A stretch of DNA of 22,484 nt from NCBI GenBank assembly GCA_934190785.1, contig CAKPTA010000014.1, forward strand, positions 1-22,484. Direction: 5' to 3'. The stretch comes from an uncultured Bacilli bacterium (lineage in GTDB: Bacteria; Bacillota_I; Bacilli_A; RF39; UBA660). Below, piece by piece: positions 1 to 7,549 of this stretch. Under the pieces are notes generated by a model. That model saw only the letters and a program-made list of their open reading frames with translations. It made no database searches and was not told the DNA's origin. Made by a program: the position numbers and the translations under genes. The stretch's first letter is position 1. Each line of letters begins with the position of its first letter.

Positions 1-5
1 AACGA

Positions 6-23
6 TAAATTGTAATTTGTAAT
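6..23. repeat. Gene-boundary palindromic repeat, copy 1 (arm only)
   Basis: The 18-base string TAAATTGTAATTTGTAAT ends on the first base of the stop codon of the XRE regulator gene. It recurs exactly at 2868-2885, next to the stop of the PstS-like pseudogene. Only one arm of the palindrome is visible because the window begins here. Related copies lie at 684-724, 1485-1527, 2857-2890 and 3969-3984. Confidence 0.6.
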
Positions 24-589
24 TATTCACAAGTTCCATTATTATTTTTAAAATAATTTTCTATATTTATCATTGAATTGTCAATATTGTTAAAATCTAC
101 AATCTCATTTATTTCATCTGACATTTTTTTAGAACAATTATTACATTTAAAATAATTGTTTGTTCCAAATTCTATTTGATACTTTTTATTATCAATAGAA
201 CATATTGTTGTCGCACTACTTTCCACATTAGCATTATCTTTTTTAGCAACTGTATAAGTTCCTAGTCCAATCACTGCAATTATCATAAATATAATATATC
301 CAATGAATACAAATCCTATTACTTTTAATATTTTGATTATTATTCCTGCTAGTCGTTCTGTATTACTTATTTTGTTCATTAAAAACTCCTTTGAATCATT
401 ATCCAAGATTTCATCAACACTAACATTAAATGCTTTTGACATTTTTTTTAATTGCTCTGGATTAGGTGTTGTTTCACCTAATTCCCAATTAGAAATAGTT
501 TGTCTTGTAACATCTACTTTTTCACCTAATTGTTCTTGCGAAAGTCCATTTTTCTTTCTTAATTGTAAAATTTTATCTCCTAAATTCAT
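23..589 (-). CDS. XRE-family HTH regulator with membrane anchor
   Basis: This 188-residue protein has an N-terminal Cro/C1-type helix-turn-helix (about residues 4-58), with the recognition-helix pattern VTRQTISNWELGETTPN typical of the XRE family. A hydrophobic segment follows at about 86-115. The C-terminal tail is presumably extracytoplasmic and has several cysteines (one CNNC pair). The start was placed at the ATG at 589 because AAAGGAG lies just upstream at a good distance; an ATG 13 codons upstream in the same frame has no such site. DNA binding is expected from the family. The membrane segment suggests a regulator that senses something at or outside the membrane, which is inference. A TTGACA-like element (660-665 on the opposite strand) lies upstream, but no convincing -10 pairs with it. 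The gene sits at the left edge of a row of accessory genes separated by similar palindromes. Confidence 0.85.
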   Translation of the reverse strand: MNLGDKILQLRKKNGLSQEQLGEKVDVTRQTISNWELGETTPNPEQLKKMSKAFNVSVDEILDNDSKEFLMNKISNTERLAGIIIKILKVIGFVFIGYIIFMIIAVIGLGTYTVAKKDNANVESSATTICSIDNKKYQIEFGTNNYFKCNNCSKKMSDEINEIVDFNNIDNSMINIENYFKNNNGTCE

Positions 590-683
590 TCTTTTTCTCC
601 TTTCACAAAAATTATATACTATTAGCATTTAACATATCTACATAAGTTTTTTGGAAGTTTGTCAAAGAGTTTTAACATTTTAT

Positions 684-724
684 CAAATTACTATTTTTCT
701 AACTAATTACTAAATTGTAAGTTG
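684..724. repeat. Gene-boundary palindromic repeat, copy 2
   Basis: This is an imperfect inverted repeat: the arm CAAATTACTATTT (684-696) faces AAATTGTAAGTTG (712-724), matching at 11 of 13 positions. It lies between the XRE gene and the acetyltransferase gene and abuts the stop codon of the latter. The string TAATTACTAAATTGTAA (704-720) is repeated exactly at 2861-2877. No U-run follows on the gene strand, so it does not look like an ordinary intrinsic terminator. Confidence 0.65.
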
Positions 725-1468
725 TTATTTAATTAACTTTTCAAATGAATTAGCATTTAATATAATATTAGATATAAATTCGCCTTTATAAAAATTAGCC
801 CAATTATTAAAAATACAAGGTGCATTTTTGGCTTTTTCTAACGAATCTATTTTTATAAAATTAACTTTTATATTATTTTCCTTTGCATAATTTGATAATT
901 CATTAACTTCATATTCTACATAAGGACATTCATTGCTATAATAAATAGTGAAATTTTGATTATCTATTTTCATAGTTCTTGCATTATCATTGAATCTAGG
1001 AGTTTCGCTATCATCAAATTGTAATGCTAATAGTTCATAATCTCCAATAGTATCTACAACTTTAAATCCATAATGTTCAAAAAATTTCTTCTCTCCAATA
1101 AAAGGTTTCTTCTTTTTAGAAACTAGAGTACATATACCACTTTTACCTTTTTCATTTGAATCGTTTATTGCATATTCTAGTAATTCTTTTCCAATTCCTT
1201 TGCCTTTAAAATTCCCTGCTACCCACAAGCAATAAATATATTCATAATTTTTACCACTAATAGGAATCCACGCTGTTTCTATTGGCTCATATTCAATAAA
1301 TATTTTTCCTCTTGCATTTAATTTTCTAAAAATATGACCATCTTTTAATTTACTTTTTATCCATTCCTTTTTACTATTAACACCTGCTTGATGTTTTTTA
1401 TCTCCTATTGCACAACATATATGCTCCTCGTCAATGTTTTCTAATGTCAAATTTATATATTCGTTCAT
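725..1468 (-). CDS. GNAT N-acetyltransferase with YoaP-like C-terminal domain
   Basis: This 247-residue protein has two domains. Residues 1 to about 150 are a GNAT acetyltransferase fold with the acetyl-CoA-binding motif A visible as GNFKGKGIGKELL (about 85-97). Residues about 172-247 match the YoaP-like extension that follows GNAT domains in a Bacillota family. This part looks thioredoxin-like: a beta strand leads into YYSNECPYVEYEV, with a single Cys at 181. Family knowledge predicts acetyl transfer from acetyl-CoA to a small molecule or protein; the substrate is unknown. GGAGG precedes the ATG by 9 bases. It is one of four same-strand genes separated by related palindromes. GNAT enzymes are common cargo in mobile gene cassettes, which fits the context but proves nothing. 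Confidence 0.85.
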   Translation of the reverse strand: MNEYINLTLENIDEEHICCAIGDKKHQAGVNSKKEWIKSKLKDGHIFRKLNARGKIFIEYEPIETAWIPISGKNYEYIYCLWVAGNFKGKGIGKELLEYAINDSNEKGKSGICTLVSKKKKPFIGEKKFFEHYGFKVVDTIGDYELLALQFDDSETPRFNDNARTMKIDNQNFTIYYSNECPYVEYEVNELSNYAKENNIKVNFIKIDSLEKAKNAPCIFNNWANFYKGEFISNIILNANSFEKLIK

Positions 1469-1484
1469 TTGTTTAATCCTCCGT

Positions 1485-1527
1485 ATAAATTACTATAAAT
1501 TTTTCAAACTTCAAAATTGTAATTTAT
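1485..1527. repeat. Gene-boundary palindromic repeat, copy 3
   Basis: The arm ATAAATTACTATAAATT (1485-1501) faces AAAATTGTAATTTAT (1513-1527), an imperfect inverted repeat with a loop of about 11 bases. It fills most of the short gap between the acyltransferase stop and the acetyltransferase ribosome-binding site. The core AAATTGTAATTT is shared with the copies at 6-23 and 2857-2890. Confidence 0.6.
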
Positions 1528-2756
1528 TAAATAATTAACTTTTTGTTTTTCTCCTTTAATTTAATTATTAAAGCTGAAGTAATATGTGTAATCAGTAGTA
1601 CTATCAAAATATTTAAATATGGATAATAATTTATATTTTTATACAACAAAGATATAACAAAAATTATCATAGGATGTATTAAATAATAATATTTAGAATA
1701 AGTACCAAATTGGAAATTTAATTTCACACTATTAGTAATATAAATAGCCGAAATAAATAAGTAGTAAATTAATGGTATACAAGATAATAAAATATTACTA
1801 TTAAGTCTATCAGTATCGTGTAGTAATATTGCCTCAAAAGTTAATAAGAAAAACGAAACAATTAATTTAAGAAAACAATATTTTGAATATGCCTTTTCCT
1901 TTGTACCTACATAATAACCTAATACTACATAAAATAATCCGAAGAATAAGAAATTTCTTGTAGTAAAGAAAATATTATAATAATAAGATAATATTCTTTT
2001 TATTGATAACGGTAAAACTCCATAATAAGTTTCTGTCGCTCCAAACAATAATAATATAAAGGAAATTATTAATAAATATTTTATATTAAATTTTTGTTTC
2101 CATTTTTTTAAAACAATCAAAGAAAATATTATTGCAGGAAAATACCATAAATGATAATAAACTCCTGTATAGCATAAAGCAATCAACACTATAATAGGTA
2201 GTAATATTATTGATAGAATAATTAGTAAAGGTAAAGTAATATTGATTTTTGATATATACTCATTTATGATTGGCAAATATTGAATTATTGTACCTATTAT
2301 TACAGGTATGTACAACAAACTCCAAGCAAAATATAATGGTATTGTTTTCTTTATGTATTTTTTTATATAATTTTTATTTTCTTTCTCCTTTTTTGCAACA
2401 AAATAGCCAGTTATTATAAAAAATATAGGAACACATATTCTTGTAATTATATTATTAAATGCTAGATCTAATTCATTTGAAAAGTTAAGAAACGGACGCA
2501 AGTGTAATACAATAATTAAAATTGACGATATGTATTTTAAAATGTTTAAATTTTGATAATTTAATTTATTTATTCTATAATTTTTATCTATATTTTTTTG
2601 AATAAATATTGTAGCAAGACTAAAACAAATTATCATTAAAACAATAGTAAAAGGATATCCTAAGCCATTTTCAATTTGAAACACATTTATCAATTTTAAA
2701 AATAATATCAATATAGTTATTATTGATATAATTACTATTTCATTTTTATATTTCAT
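1527..2756 (-). CDS. Acyltransferase 3-family integral membrane protein
   Basis: This 409-residue protein is hydrophobic almost throughout, with roughly ten predicted membrane segments. Its N-terminal part carries the acyltransferase 3 (OafA/WecH-type) signature: a helix with the motif ILIIVLHLRPF, whose His is the family's conserved catalytic position, followed by RICVPIFFIITGYFVAKK. Such proteins acylate (often O-acetylate) cell-surface sugars, teichoic acids or exported small molecules; the acceptor cannot be told from sequence. GAAGTGG lies about 8 bases before the ATG. A TATAAT element within an AT-rich inverted repeat (about 2797-2819) may be part of its promoter, but the -35 is poor. 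Base composition is extremely AT-rich even for this window, consistent with accessory DNA. Confidence 0.85.
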   Translation of the reverse strand: MKYKNEIVIISIITILILFLKLINVFQIENGLGYPFTIVLMIICFSLATIFIQKNIDKNYRINKLNYQNLNILKYISSILIIVLHLRPFLNFSNELDLAFNNIITRICVPIFFIITGYFVAKKEKENKNYIKKYIKKTIPLYFAWSLLYIPVIIGTIIQYLPIINEYISKINITLPLLIILSIILLPIIVLIALCYTGVYYHLWYFPAIIFSLIVLKKWKQKFNIKYLLIISFILLLFGATETYYGVLPLSIKRILSYYYNIFFTTRNFLFFGLFYVVLGYYVGTKEKAYSKYCFLKLIVSFFLLTFEAILLHDTDRLNSNILLSCIPLIYYLFISAIYITNSVKLNFQFGTYSKYYYLIHPMIIFVISLLYKNINYYPYLNILIVLLITHITSALIIKLKEKNKKLII

Positions 2757-2856
2757 ATTTAAACCACTTCTAACTCCAAAAAATTATTTTCTAACAATTA
2801 TATTGCATTGTGATATAATCCATAAATAACCTAAAATTATTATACTAATTATTATT

Positions 2857-2890
2857 GTAGTAATTACTAAATTGTAATTTGTAATACTAC
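2857..2890. repeat. Gene-boundary palindromic repeat, copy 4
   Basis: GTAGTAATTAC (2857-2867) faces GTAATACTAC (2881-2890). They form a stem of about 10 bp with one bulged base, around the shared core AAATTGTAATTT (2869-2880). It overlaps the stop codon of the PstS-like pseudogene. Stretches of 17-18 bases are identical to copies 1 and 2, well beyond general AT-richness. Confidence 0.65.
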
Positions 2891-3958
2891 TTTATTCCTG
2901 CATATCCAGTTTTTTCTATTATTTCTTGACCTTCTTTTGATAAAATCCAATCCAAAAGTTTCTGAACATTTTCATTATTATTATCTTTGTATGTTACAGC
3001 ATATAACGACCCAGTTATTGGATATTTTTCTTCTCTAATGTTTTCAATATTTGGTTCAATACCATCAATCTTTAATATTTTAACATTGGAATTTTTTATA
3101 ATTCCTTCCATATAATATCTAAAAGAAAAACCTATAGAATTTGTTTTATTTTTATAATCTGAAACTTTATCTATTATTCCAACCATAAAATCATTAACTT
3201 GTTCTGTTGGTGCTTCCATTATTGGAGTATCAGCCATAAATCTTTTTTACTTGTTCTTGAGTCAAATTTTCAACTGGATTATCTTTGTGAACAAAAAACA
3301 CAAAAGCTTCTTTTGCAATCTCTGTATATACAAATTCTGTATTATTCTCTCTAGCAAAATCTATTTGTTCTTCTGAAGGATATCCACCAAAAAATATGTC
3401 TGTCTCTTTTTGAGCAAGCAATGAATACCCTCTTACTGTATTATTATATTCAAAAACTCCATCATTTAATTTGGTTGTATTGGGATAAGTTTCATTTACA
3501 AAAGCTGAATATACTGGAAATACAGCAGCAGCTCCATCTAATATTGGCAATTTTTCTGTTAATTTTAAACTAGCTTCTTTATCTAATTTTACAATTTTTG
3601 AATCTTCTGTAAACGGTAAATACTCATTACAATCTATATTTACATTAGTTTTTACAGTTATACTTTCTTCATATTTGTTTATTCCAATATTAATTCCTAA
3701 AACTATAAAGAAAACTAAAATAAATATTCCAAATCTTTTCAAATTTCTTTTTTTATTTTTTGAATATATTAAAATTAATAATAAGGTTGGTAATAGTAAA
3801 GCACTCCATACTGTAGAAATCACATTTATTTTTAATGAATTAAAAATTATTAACAAATAAATTGATACTATATAACTTACAAATAGAGCGATTCCAGTAA
3901 TTATTAATTTGAAAATTAACTTTCCAAGATATTTCATTTTATTATTTTCTTTATCCAT
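2887..3958 (-). pseudogene. PstS-like substrate-binding membrane protein, broken by internal deletion
   Basis: The 5' part (3958 to 3230) has three membrane segments and the N-lobe of a PstS-like (PBP type 2) phosphate-binding domain, including LDGAAAVFPVYSAF, EYNNTVRGY and EAFVFFVHKDNPVENLTQEQVKKIYG. It then hits TGA. The rest of the domain continues in another frame (3237 to 2887) from DTPIMEAPTEQV through NSIGFSFRYYMEGI and YPITGSLYAVTY to a C-terminal end that looks intact. Comparing from memory with intact relatives, about 30 residues between KKIYG and DTPIM are missing. These normally read like GxITNWxxVGG...RPxxSGSQT and include ligand-contacting residues. The lost length is not a multiple of three, so this is a deletion and not a simple frameshift. 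The start is the ATG at 3958, with GGAGG five bases upstream. The fragments are unlikely to bind ligand. Confidence 0.8.
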
Positions 3959-3968
3959 AACATCCTCC

Positions 3969-3984
3969 ACAAATTACTATTTGT
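3969..3984. repeat. Gene-boundary palindromic repeat, copy 5 (half site)
   Basis: ACAAATTACTATTTGT forms its own 6-bp palindrome and matches the upstream-side arm of copy 2 (CAAATTACTATTT). It lies just before the ribosome-binding site of the PstS-like pseudogene. The partner arm seen in the other copies is missing, as expected if this is the end of the array. Confidence 0.5.
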
Positions 3985-4031
3985 CTTTCGGTTTTTATTA
4001 TATCATTTTATTTACTTAAAATATTAAAATG

Positions 4032-4062
4032 TTGGTTAATTTTACTAAAATCATGTTATACT
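4032..4062 (+). promoter_or_regulatory. Extended -10 promoter for the candidate small RNA
   Basis: TATACT (4057-4062) is preceded by TG at the extended -10 position (TGTTATACT). A weak -35 (TTGGTT, 4032-4037) lies 19 bases upstream. The expected start is near 4069. It reads to the right, opposite to all intact genes of the window, and the only thing downstream before the terminator is a short non-coding stretch. Confidence 0.5.
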
Positions 4063-4068
4063 AACTTT

Positions 4069-4218
4069 AGTTAGTAGTTATTACTACCTATAATTTATTG
4101 CTTATAATGGTTGCTTTACCAGAACCTTAAGGGCTCCATTTGAAATCTGTTCGAACTTTTATGCTTGAACTTAATATAGAAAAGTATCAATTTCTAAATA
4201 AAGTTGATACTTTTTTTT
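4069..4218 (+). ncRNA. Candidate small RNA of about 150 nt, family unknown
   Basis: A promoter (4032-4062) and a strong intrinsic terminator (4181-4218) bracket about 150 bases without a convincing open reading frame. Local structure is visible. TAGTA and TACTA pair around 4071-4085. CCTTAAGG is palindromic near 4124-4131. GTTCGA and TTGAAC (about 4149-4170) form a hairpin with a 10-base loop. CTATA near 4088 can pair with TATAG near 4175 to close the central part. I could not match it to 6S RNA, SRP RNA (no GGAA apical-loop motif), tmRNA, RNase P or a tRNA. It could be a stand-alone regulator, a 6S-like RNA of this lineage, or a leader for the decayed gene that follows at 4240. Confidence 0.45.
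4181..4218 (+). terminator. Intrinsic terminator of the candidate small RNA
   Basis: AAAGTATCAA (4181-4190) pairs perfectly with TTGATACTTT (4204-4213) around a 13-base loop. The stem runs into eight T residues ending at 4218. This is a textbook plus-strand terminator. Confidence 0.8.
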
Positions 4219-4239
4219 GTATTAAGAAAACATTTTATT

Positions 4240-4541
4240 ATGATTAATATTATAAGTAACCAAATAGAGTTTGAAATTGAATTAAAAAAGAAAATTGATT
4301 GGCACGCTAATAGAGTTCTAGCAAAAGTTAGTTATGTAGTTCATACTGATGCTATTAAGAGATAATTGTTTCTACTTTAGCTGAAAAGCAAAAGAAATTT
4401 ATTTATGCCAAAGAAGCTAATGTTCTAAATGTAGCATTATTTGGTATAACTGCTAAAGAGTGGCTTAAATATGATTTAGCTTTTTTTACAGCTCGCGCAT
4501 TCCAATCAACTACATATAAAAAATTTAAAAGCCTTAAATAA
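4240..4541 (+). pseudogene. KilA-N-type protein remnant (C-terminal part, frameshifted)
   Basis: Two short plus-strand reading frames look like pieces of one protein. From 4240 to 4365 the frame reads IDWHANRVLAKVSYVVHTDAIKR and then stops. From about 4353 a second frame continues as AEKQKKFIYAKEANVLNVALFGITAKEW and ends at 4541. Both pieces resemble the region shared by bacterial KilA-N domain proteins (from memory: ...HTDAIKENLI...YAxEADxLNxALFGxTAKEWR...). The DNA-binding KilA-N domain itself is absent, and the sequence after AKEW no longer follows the family. It is therefore truncated at both ends and frameshifted. KilA-N proteins are phage- and mobile-element-associated, so this marks old mobile DNA. 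The assignment is from recalled motifs and unconfirmed. Confidence 0.55.
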
Positions 4542-4551
4542 GGTTTTTTTC
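4524..4551. terminator. Possible bidirectional terminator between convergent units
   Basis: CCTT and AAGG (within 4531-4545) form a short hairpin, with A-rich sequence on the left and seven T residues on the right. It could stop plus-strand transcription from the remnant. On the opposite strand it could stop the DUF2207 transcript, whose gene ends at 4611. The stem is short, so this is tentative. Confidence 0.35.
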
Positions 4552-4610
4552 GTTGTTTTAAAAACTTGATATAAAAATATTAAAAGTATAAATAAAATGA
4601 AAAAAGATGA

Positions 4611-6920
4611 CTACCAAGAGCCACCTCCTCCACCTCCAGATCCACCACCAGAAAATCCACCTCCTGATGAACTACTAGAGCTGCCACTACTATATCCACC
4701 ACTTCCAGAGCTAGATGGACTAGATGACATTAAACTGTTAGCTGATTTTAACGTTGAATTCATAAATGAATTGAAAGAAATAATTGTAAAATCATTATAC
4801 CCTATATACCAATTAGGGGCTTCTATATTAATATCTTCAAATTTTTTAATCCATTTATTGGAAATTCCAAGAACATACGTATATGGTAAAATATCATAAA
4901 AATATGTCGGATTACTAACAACCATAGCTTCCAATTTATCTTTTTCCGATATTTCTAAGAAATTTCTAAATCCTTTTATTTTTCCTAATATTTCGTTACC
5001 ATAAGGTGTTCTTTTTTTCGAATATTTTATACAAACTGCTATTCCAATAATACATATTGCACCGAAAATGAATCCGATTAGAAAAATTGGCTCATTTGAT
5101 ATTGCATCCATTATTGGCATTGTAGAGAAGAACACTGATGAATGAAATATTGTAAAAACTAACCAAAATACTTTAATTCTAAGTGGTATAATTGCAAATA
5201 TTCCCACTAAATAAAACGGCATATAAAATAACGCTAAAAATAATGTTTCGATTACTTCTTCAGTTGAGCCATAATCAAATGTTGGTATCGTAATTATTGT
5301 AATAATTGAAATTATAATAAGTATTACCATTAATATTTTTTTATTATGCGCATTTTTTTCAAATATTTTTTCTTTATTTGCTTTTGAATTTACGTTTTTC
5401 AAAATCATATTCATAGTATGATAAAATTTATTATATAATTGTTTCTTCCCTACTACTTCATATAAAGTATCTGTATCATCTATTCTTTTTCGAACACTTT
5501 TTTTAAATAATCCTGATAAAAATAATTTTTCATTTAAATCATTGCCATCATATTCTTTTATTTTTACTATTTCAAAATTTTCACTCTTTGTAAAATATGA
5601 ATTTGTTTTTGCTTCTATTATTCTAATATAACCTTTATTGGCTAGATAAATAAGAAGCGATGTAACATCTTTATTAGTAGCTTCCCCATTATATAAAAAT
5701 CCAATATCTAAACTATTAAATCCTTCTGGAGGATAAAATTCAACTGTTTCTATAGCTTTATCATTACGGCAAAATTTGTACCAAATTAAAACTGATATAA
5801 CCAAACATACAAATGGAATGATAAACATCAATTTAGTTTTTAAGTCCATTTTATATCCTGTGTCAACAAAATATCCTTCAGTTAATTCACATCTAATAGT
5901 TAAAGCCTCACCTGCACCTAAAATACCATCATAGTATCCACTTATTGTATTACCACTTACATTATAAATGACATTATTAGAAGTAGAACCATAACTTCCG
6001 CTAGAAAATCCAATTTTACTAGAATCAAATTCTTTAGGCATTGTTATTTTGAATGTAACATTTCCAATTACTGTATCCCATTCATTACCAATGATATTAT
6101 AATACAGTTCATCATAATTAATAGATTTATCCTTTCCTATATTATAATTATATTTTATTACATATGTATTTTCTCCTGTTAATGTATATTCACTAGATCC
6201 TATTTTAATTTGTAAATTATTATTTTCTCTCGAAGTTTTATATCGATTATCAACACTTAAATTAGTTATTTTTGCCCTATTAACTGATTTTGTTCCATCT
6301 AATCTTGTAACAGTATTTTTTAAAGGAATATTTCTATATATTCCATGTTTTGGACTATTAAAATATGCTGTTATAGTTTCTGTTACATCATATGTATTAT
6401 TTTCATTAACAACAATATCAACATCATACTTATCTATTACATAACTGTAATTTTTATAATAATTATTACTACTTAGTGCATTATAATTATCATTAAATGC
6501 ACTAATACTATCAATATTCAACCGATAATATTTAATTTCACTAACACTATGTCCATTTAAAATACTAAGATTAGACATCAAAATAAAATCACTTGAGCCA
6601 TTATTTGCTAGTTTAACACCATTATCAGAAGCAATTAATTCATAATTAGAATCATAATAGTTTACACTTACTGTATAATTGATATTTCTATCATTTTTGT
6701 TAAAAATTTTTCCTTTTAATCCAAAAGCTCTGACTGATGATGACGAATAATCTACAAATGATATATCAGATATAGATATATAATCATTATCTATATCACT
6801 ACTACTTGTTATCTCTATATAATTATTACTAAAATTTATAAGAGCATGAGTGTTTAATGGAAACAAACAAATTATAGTTAAAATAATAAATAACAAGCCA
6901 TTATTAATATATTTTTTCAT
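4611..6920 (-). CDS. DUF2207 membrane protein with Gly/Ser-rich tail
   Basis: This 769-residue protein begins with a signal peptide (hydrophobic core about 8-21, likely cleavage after NTHA near 26). An N-terminal beta-rich domain (about 30-140) is followed by the DUF2207 domain from about 158 (YVIDKYDVDIVVNENNTYDV, then HGIYRNIPL), which is extracytoplasmic. A membrane helix follows near 363-385, then a cytoplasmic region and further helices. The C-terminus (last ~38 residues) is Ser/Gly-rich and ends GGGGGGSW, a tail typical of DUF2207 proteins in Bacillota. The biochemical role of the family is not known; it is often found beside LemA. The lemA gene ends 11 bases upstream, and AGGAG precedes this ATG by 7 bases, so the two form one operon. 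The antisense of the Gly tail looks like a proline-rich ORF, but it is a shadow. Confidence 0.85.
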   Translation of the reverse strand: MKKYINNGLLFIILTIICLFPLNTHALINFSNNYIEITSSSDIDNDYISISDISFVDYSSSSVRAFGLKGKIFNKNDRNINYTVSVNYYDSNYELIASDNGVKLANNGSSDFILMSNLSILNGHSVSEIKYYRLNIDSISAFNDNYNALSSNNYYKNYSYVIDKYDVDIVVNENNTYDVTETITAYFNSPKHGIYRNIPLKNTVTRLDGTKSVNRAKITNLSVDNRYKTSRENNNLQIKIGSSEYTLTGENTYVIKYNYNIGKDKSINYDELYYNIIGNEWDTVIGNVTFKITMPKEFDSSKIGFSSGSYGSTSNNVIYNVSGNTISGYYDGILGAGEALTIRCELTEGYFVDTGYKMDLKTKLMFIIPFVCLVISVLIWYKFCRNDKAIETVEFYPPEGFNSLDIGFLYNGEATNKDVTSLLIYLANKGYIRIIEAKTNSYFTKSENFEIVKIKEYDGNDLNEKLFLSGLFKKSVRKRIDDTDTLYEVVGKKQLYNKFYHTMNMILKNVNSKANKEKIFEKNAHNKKILMVILIIISIITIITIPTFDYGSTEEVIETLFLALFYMPFYLVGIFAIIPLRIKVFWLVFTIFHSSVFFSTMPIMDAISNEPIFLIGFIFGAICIIGIAVCIKYSKKRTPYGNEILGKIKGFRNFLEISEKDKLEAMVVSNPTYFYDILPYTYVLGISNKWIKKFEDINIEAPNWYIGYNDFTIISFNSFMNSTLKSANSLMSSSPSSSGSGGYSSGSSSSSSGGGFSGGGSGGGGGGSW

Positions 6921-6931
6921 AAATCTACTCC

Positions 6932-7480
6932 TTATAATTCTATTTTTACATTTTCTCTTTCAATATCAGTTGCTTCAAACATTTTCTTTGATTTAAACAT
7001 AAAAATATGAGCAAAAATATTATTTGGAAACATTTCAACCTTGTTATTATACATTCTAATAACTCCATTATAATATTTTCTTGCATTTGCAAGATCATCT
7101 TCTACTTTTGTTAATTGAGCACTTAAATTTTTAAAGTTTTCATTTGCTTTTAGTTCAGGATAAGCTTCCTTAAGCATCATAATCTTTGGAAGTTCTACTC
7201 CTAATTTTTCATTAATCTTTATCTTTTCGTCATCAGACATTTTATCATAAATACTACTTCTTAATTCCACTAATTCTTTTAATGTATGTTCTTCATAAAC
7301 TAAATATTCTTTTACTGTATCAACAAGATTTGGAATTAAATCCCATCTTTTCTTAAGGTATACATCCATAGTAGAGAAAGCCTCTCTTACTTTGTTATTT
7401 AGTTTTATAAAACTATTATATAAAATAAAAGCATAAATAATAATCAAAATAATAACTCCAAAAATAATATATAAATACAT
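6932..7480 (-). CDS. lemA: LemA family membrane protein
   Basis: This 182-residue protein has one N-terminal membrane helix (about 2-24). The alpha-helical LemA domain follows with the family pattern: FIKLNNKVREAFSTMDVYLKKRWDLIPNL and, near the end, ARKYYNGVIRMYNNKVEMFPNNIFA. LemA proteins are anchored by this helix and fold as an antiparallel helical bundle; their function is poorly understood. Length is normal for the family. AGGAG lies about 10 bases before the ATG. It is the first gene of a two-gene unit with the DUF2207 protein, a pairing common in Bacillota. The 69-base gap to the upstream gene has no clear terminator, and only a weak promoter (TAAAAT with a poor -35) is visible. Confidence 0.93.
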   Translation of the reverse strand: MYLYIIFGVIILIIIYAFILYNSFIKLNNKVREAFSTMDVYLKKRWDLIPNLVDTVKEYLVYEEHTLKELVELRSSIYDKMSDDEKIKINEKLGVELPKIMMLKEAYPELKANENFKNLSAQLTKVEDDLANARKYYNGVIRMYNNKVEMFPNNIFAHIFMFKSKKMFEATDIERENVKIEL

Positions 7481-7549
7481 ATTCTAACATCTCCTATCCT
7501 AAATTCATTTTATCATATTTATAGATTATTTAATACTTTTTTATATAAA

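Noticed and set aside
303..632. Plus-strand ORF of 109 codons
   Set aside because: It is antisense to the clear XRE regulator gene, has no ribosome-binding site and no family resemblance.
684..2890. Classical integron attC sites
   Set aside because: The palindromes lack GTTRRRY/RYYYAAC core ends, and no integron integrase is visible; only the looser cassette-like idea is kept.
3230..3237. Programmed frameshift in the PstS-like gene
   Set aside because: A conserved protein segment of about 30 residues is missing at the junction; a ribosomal frameshift cannot restore it. No slippery site is evident either.
4069..4218. SRP RNA or tRNA
   Set aside because: A short TTTACCAG match recalls SRP RNA, but the conserved GGAA-loop region is absent, and no cloverleaf can be drawn.
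4597..4899. Plus-strand ORF beginning with a proline-rich stretch
   Set aside because: The Pro codons are the reverse complement of the Gly-rich tail of the DUF2207 protein, so it is a composition artefact.
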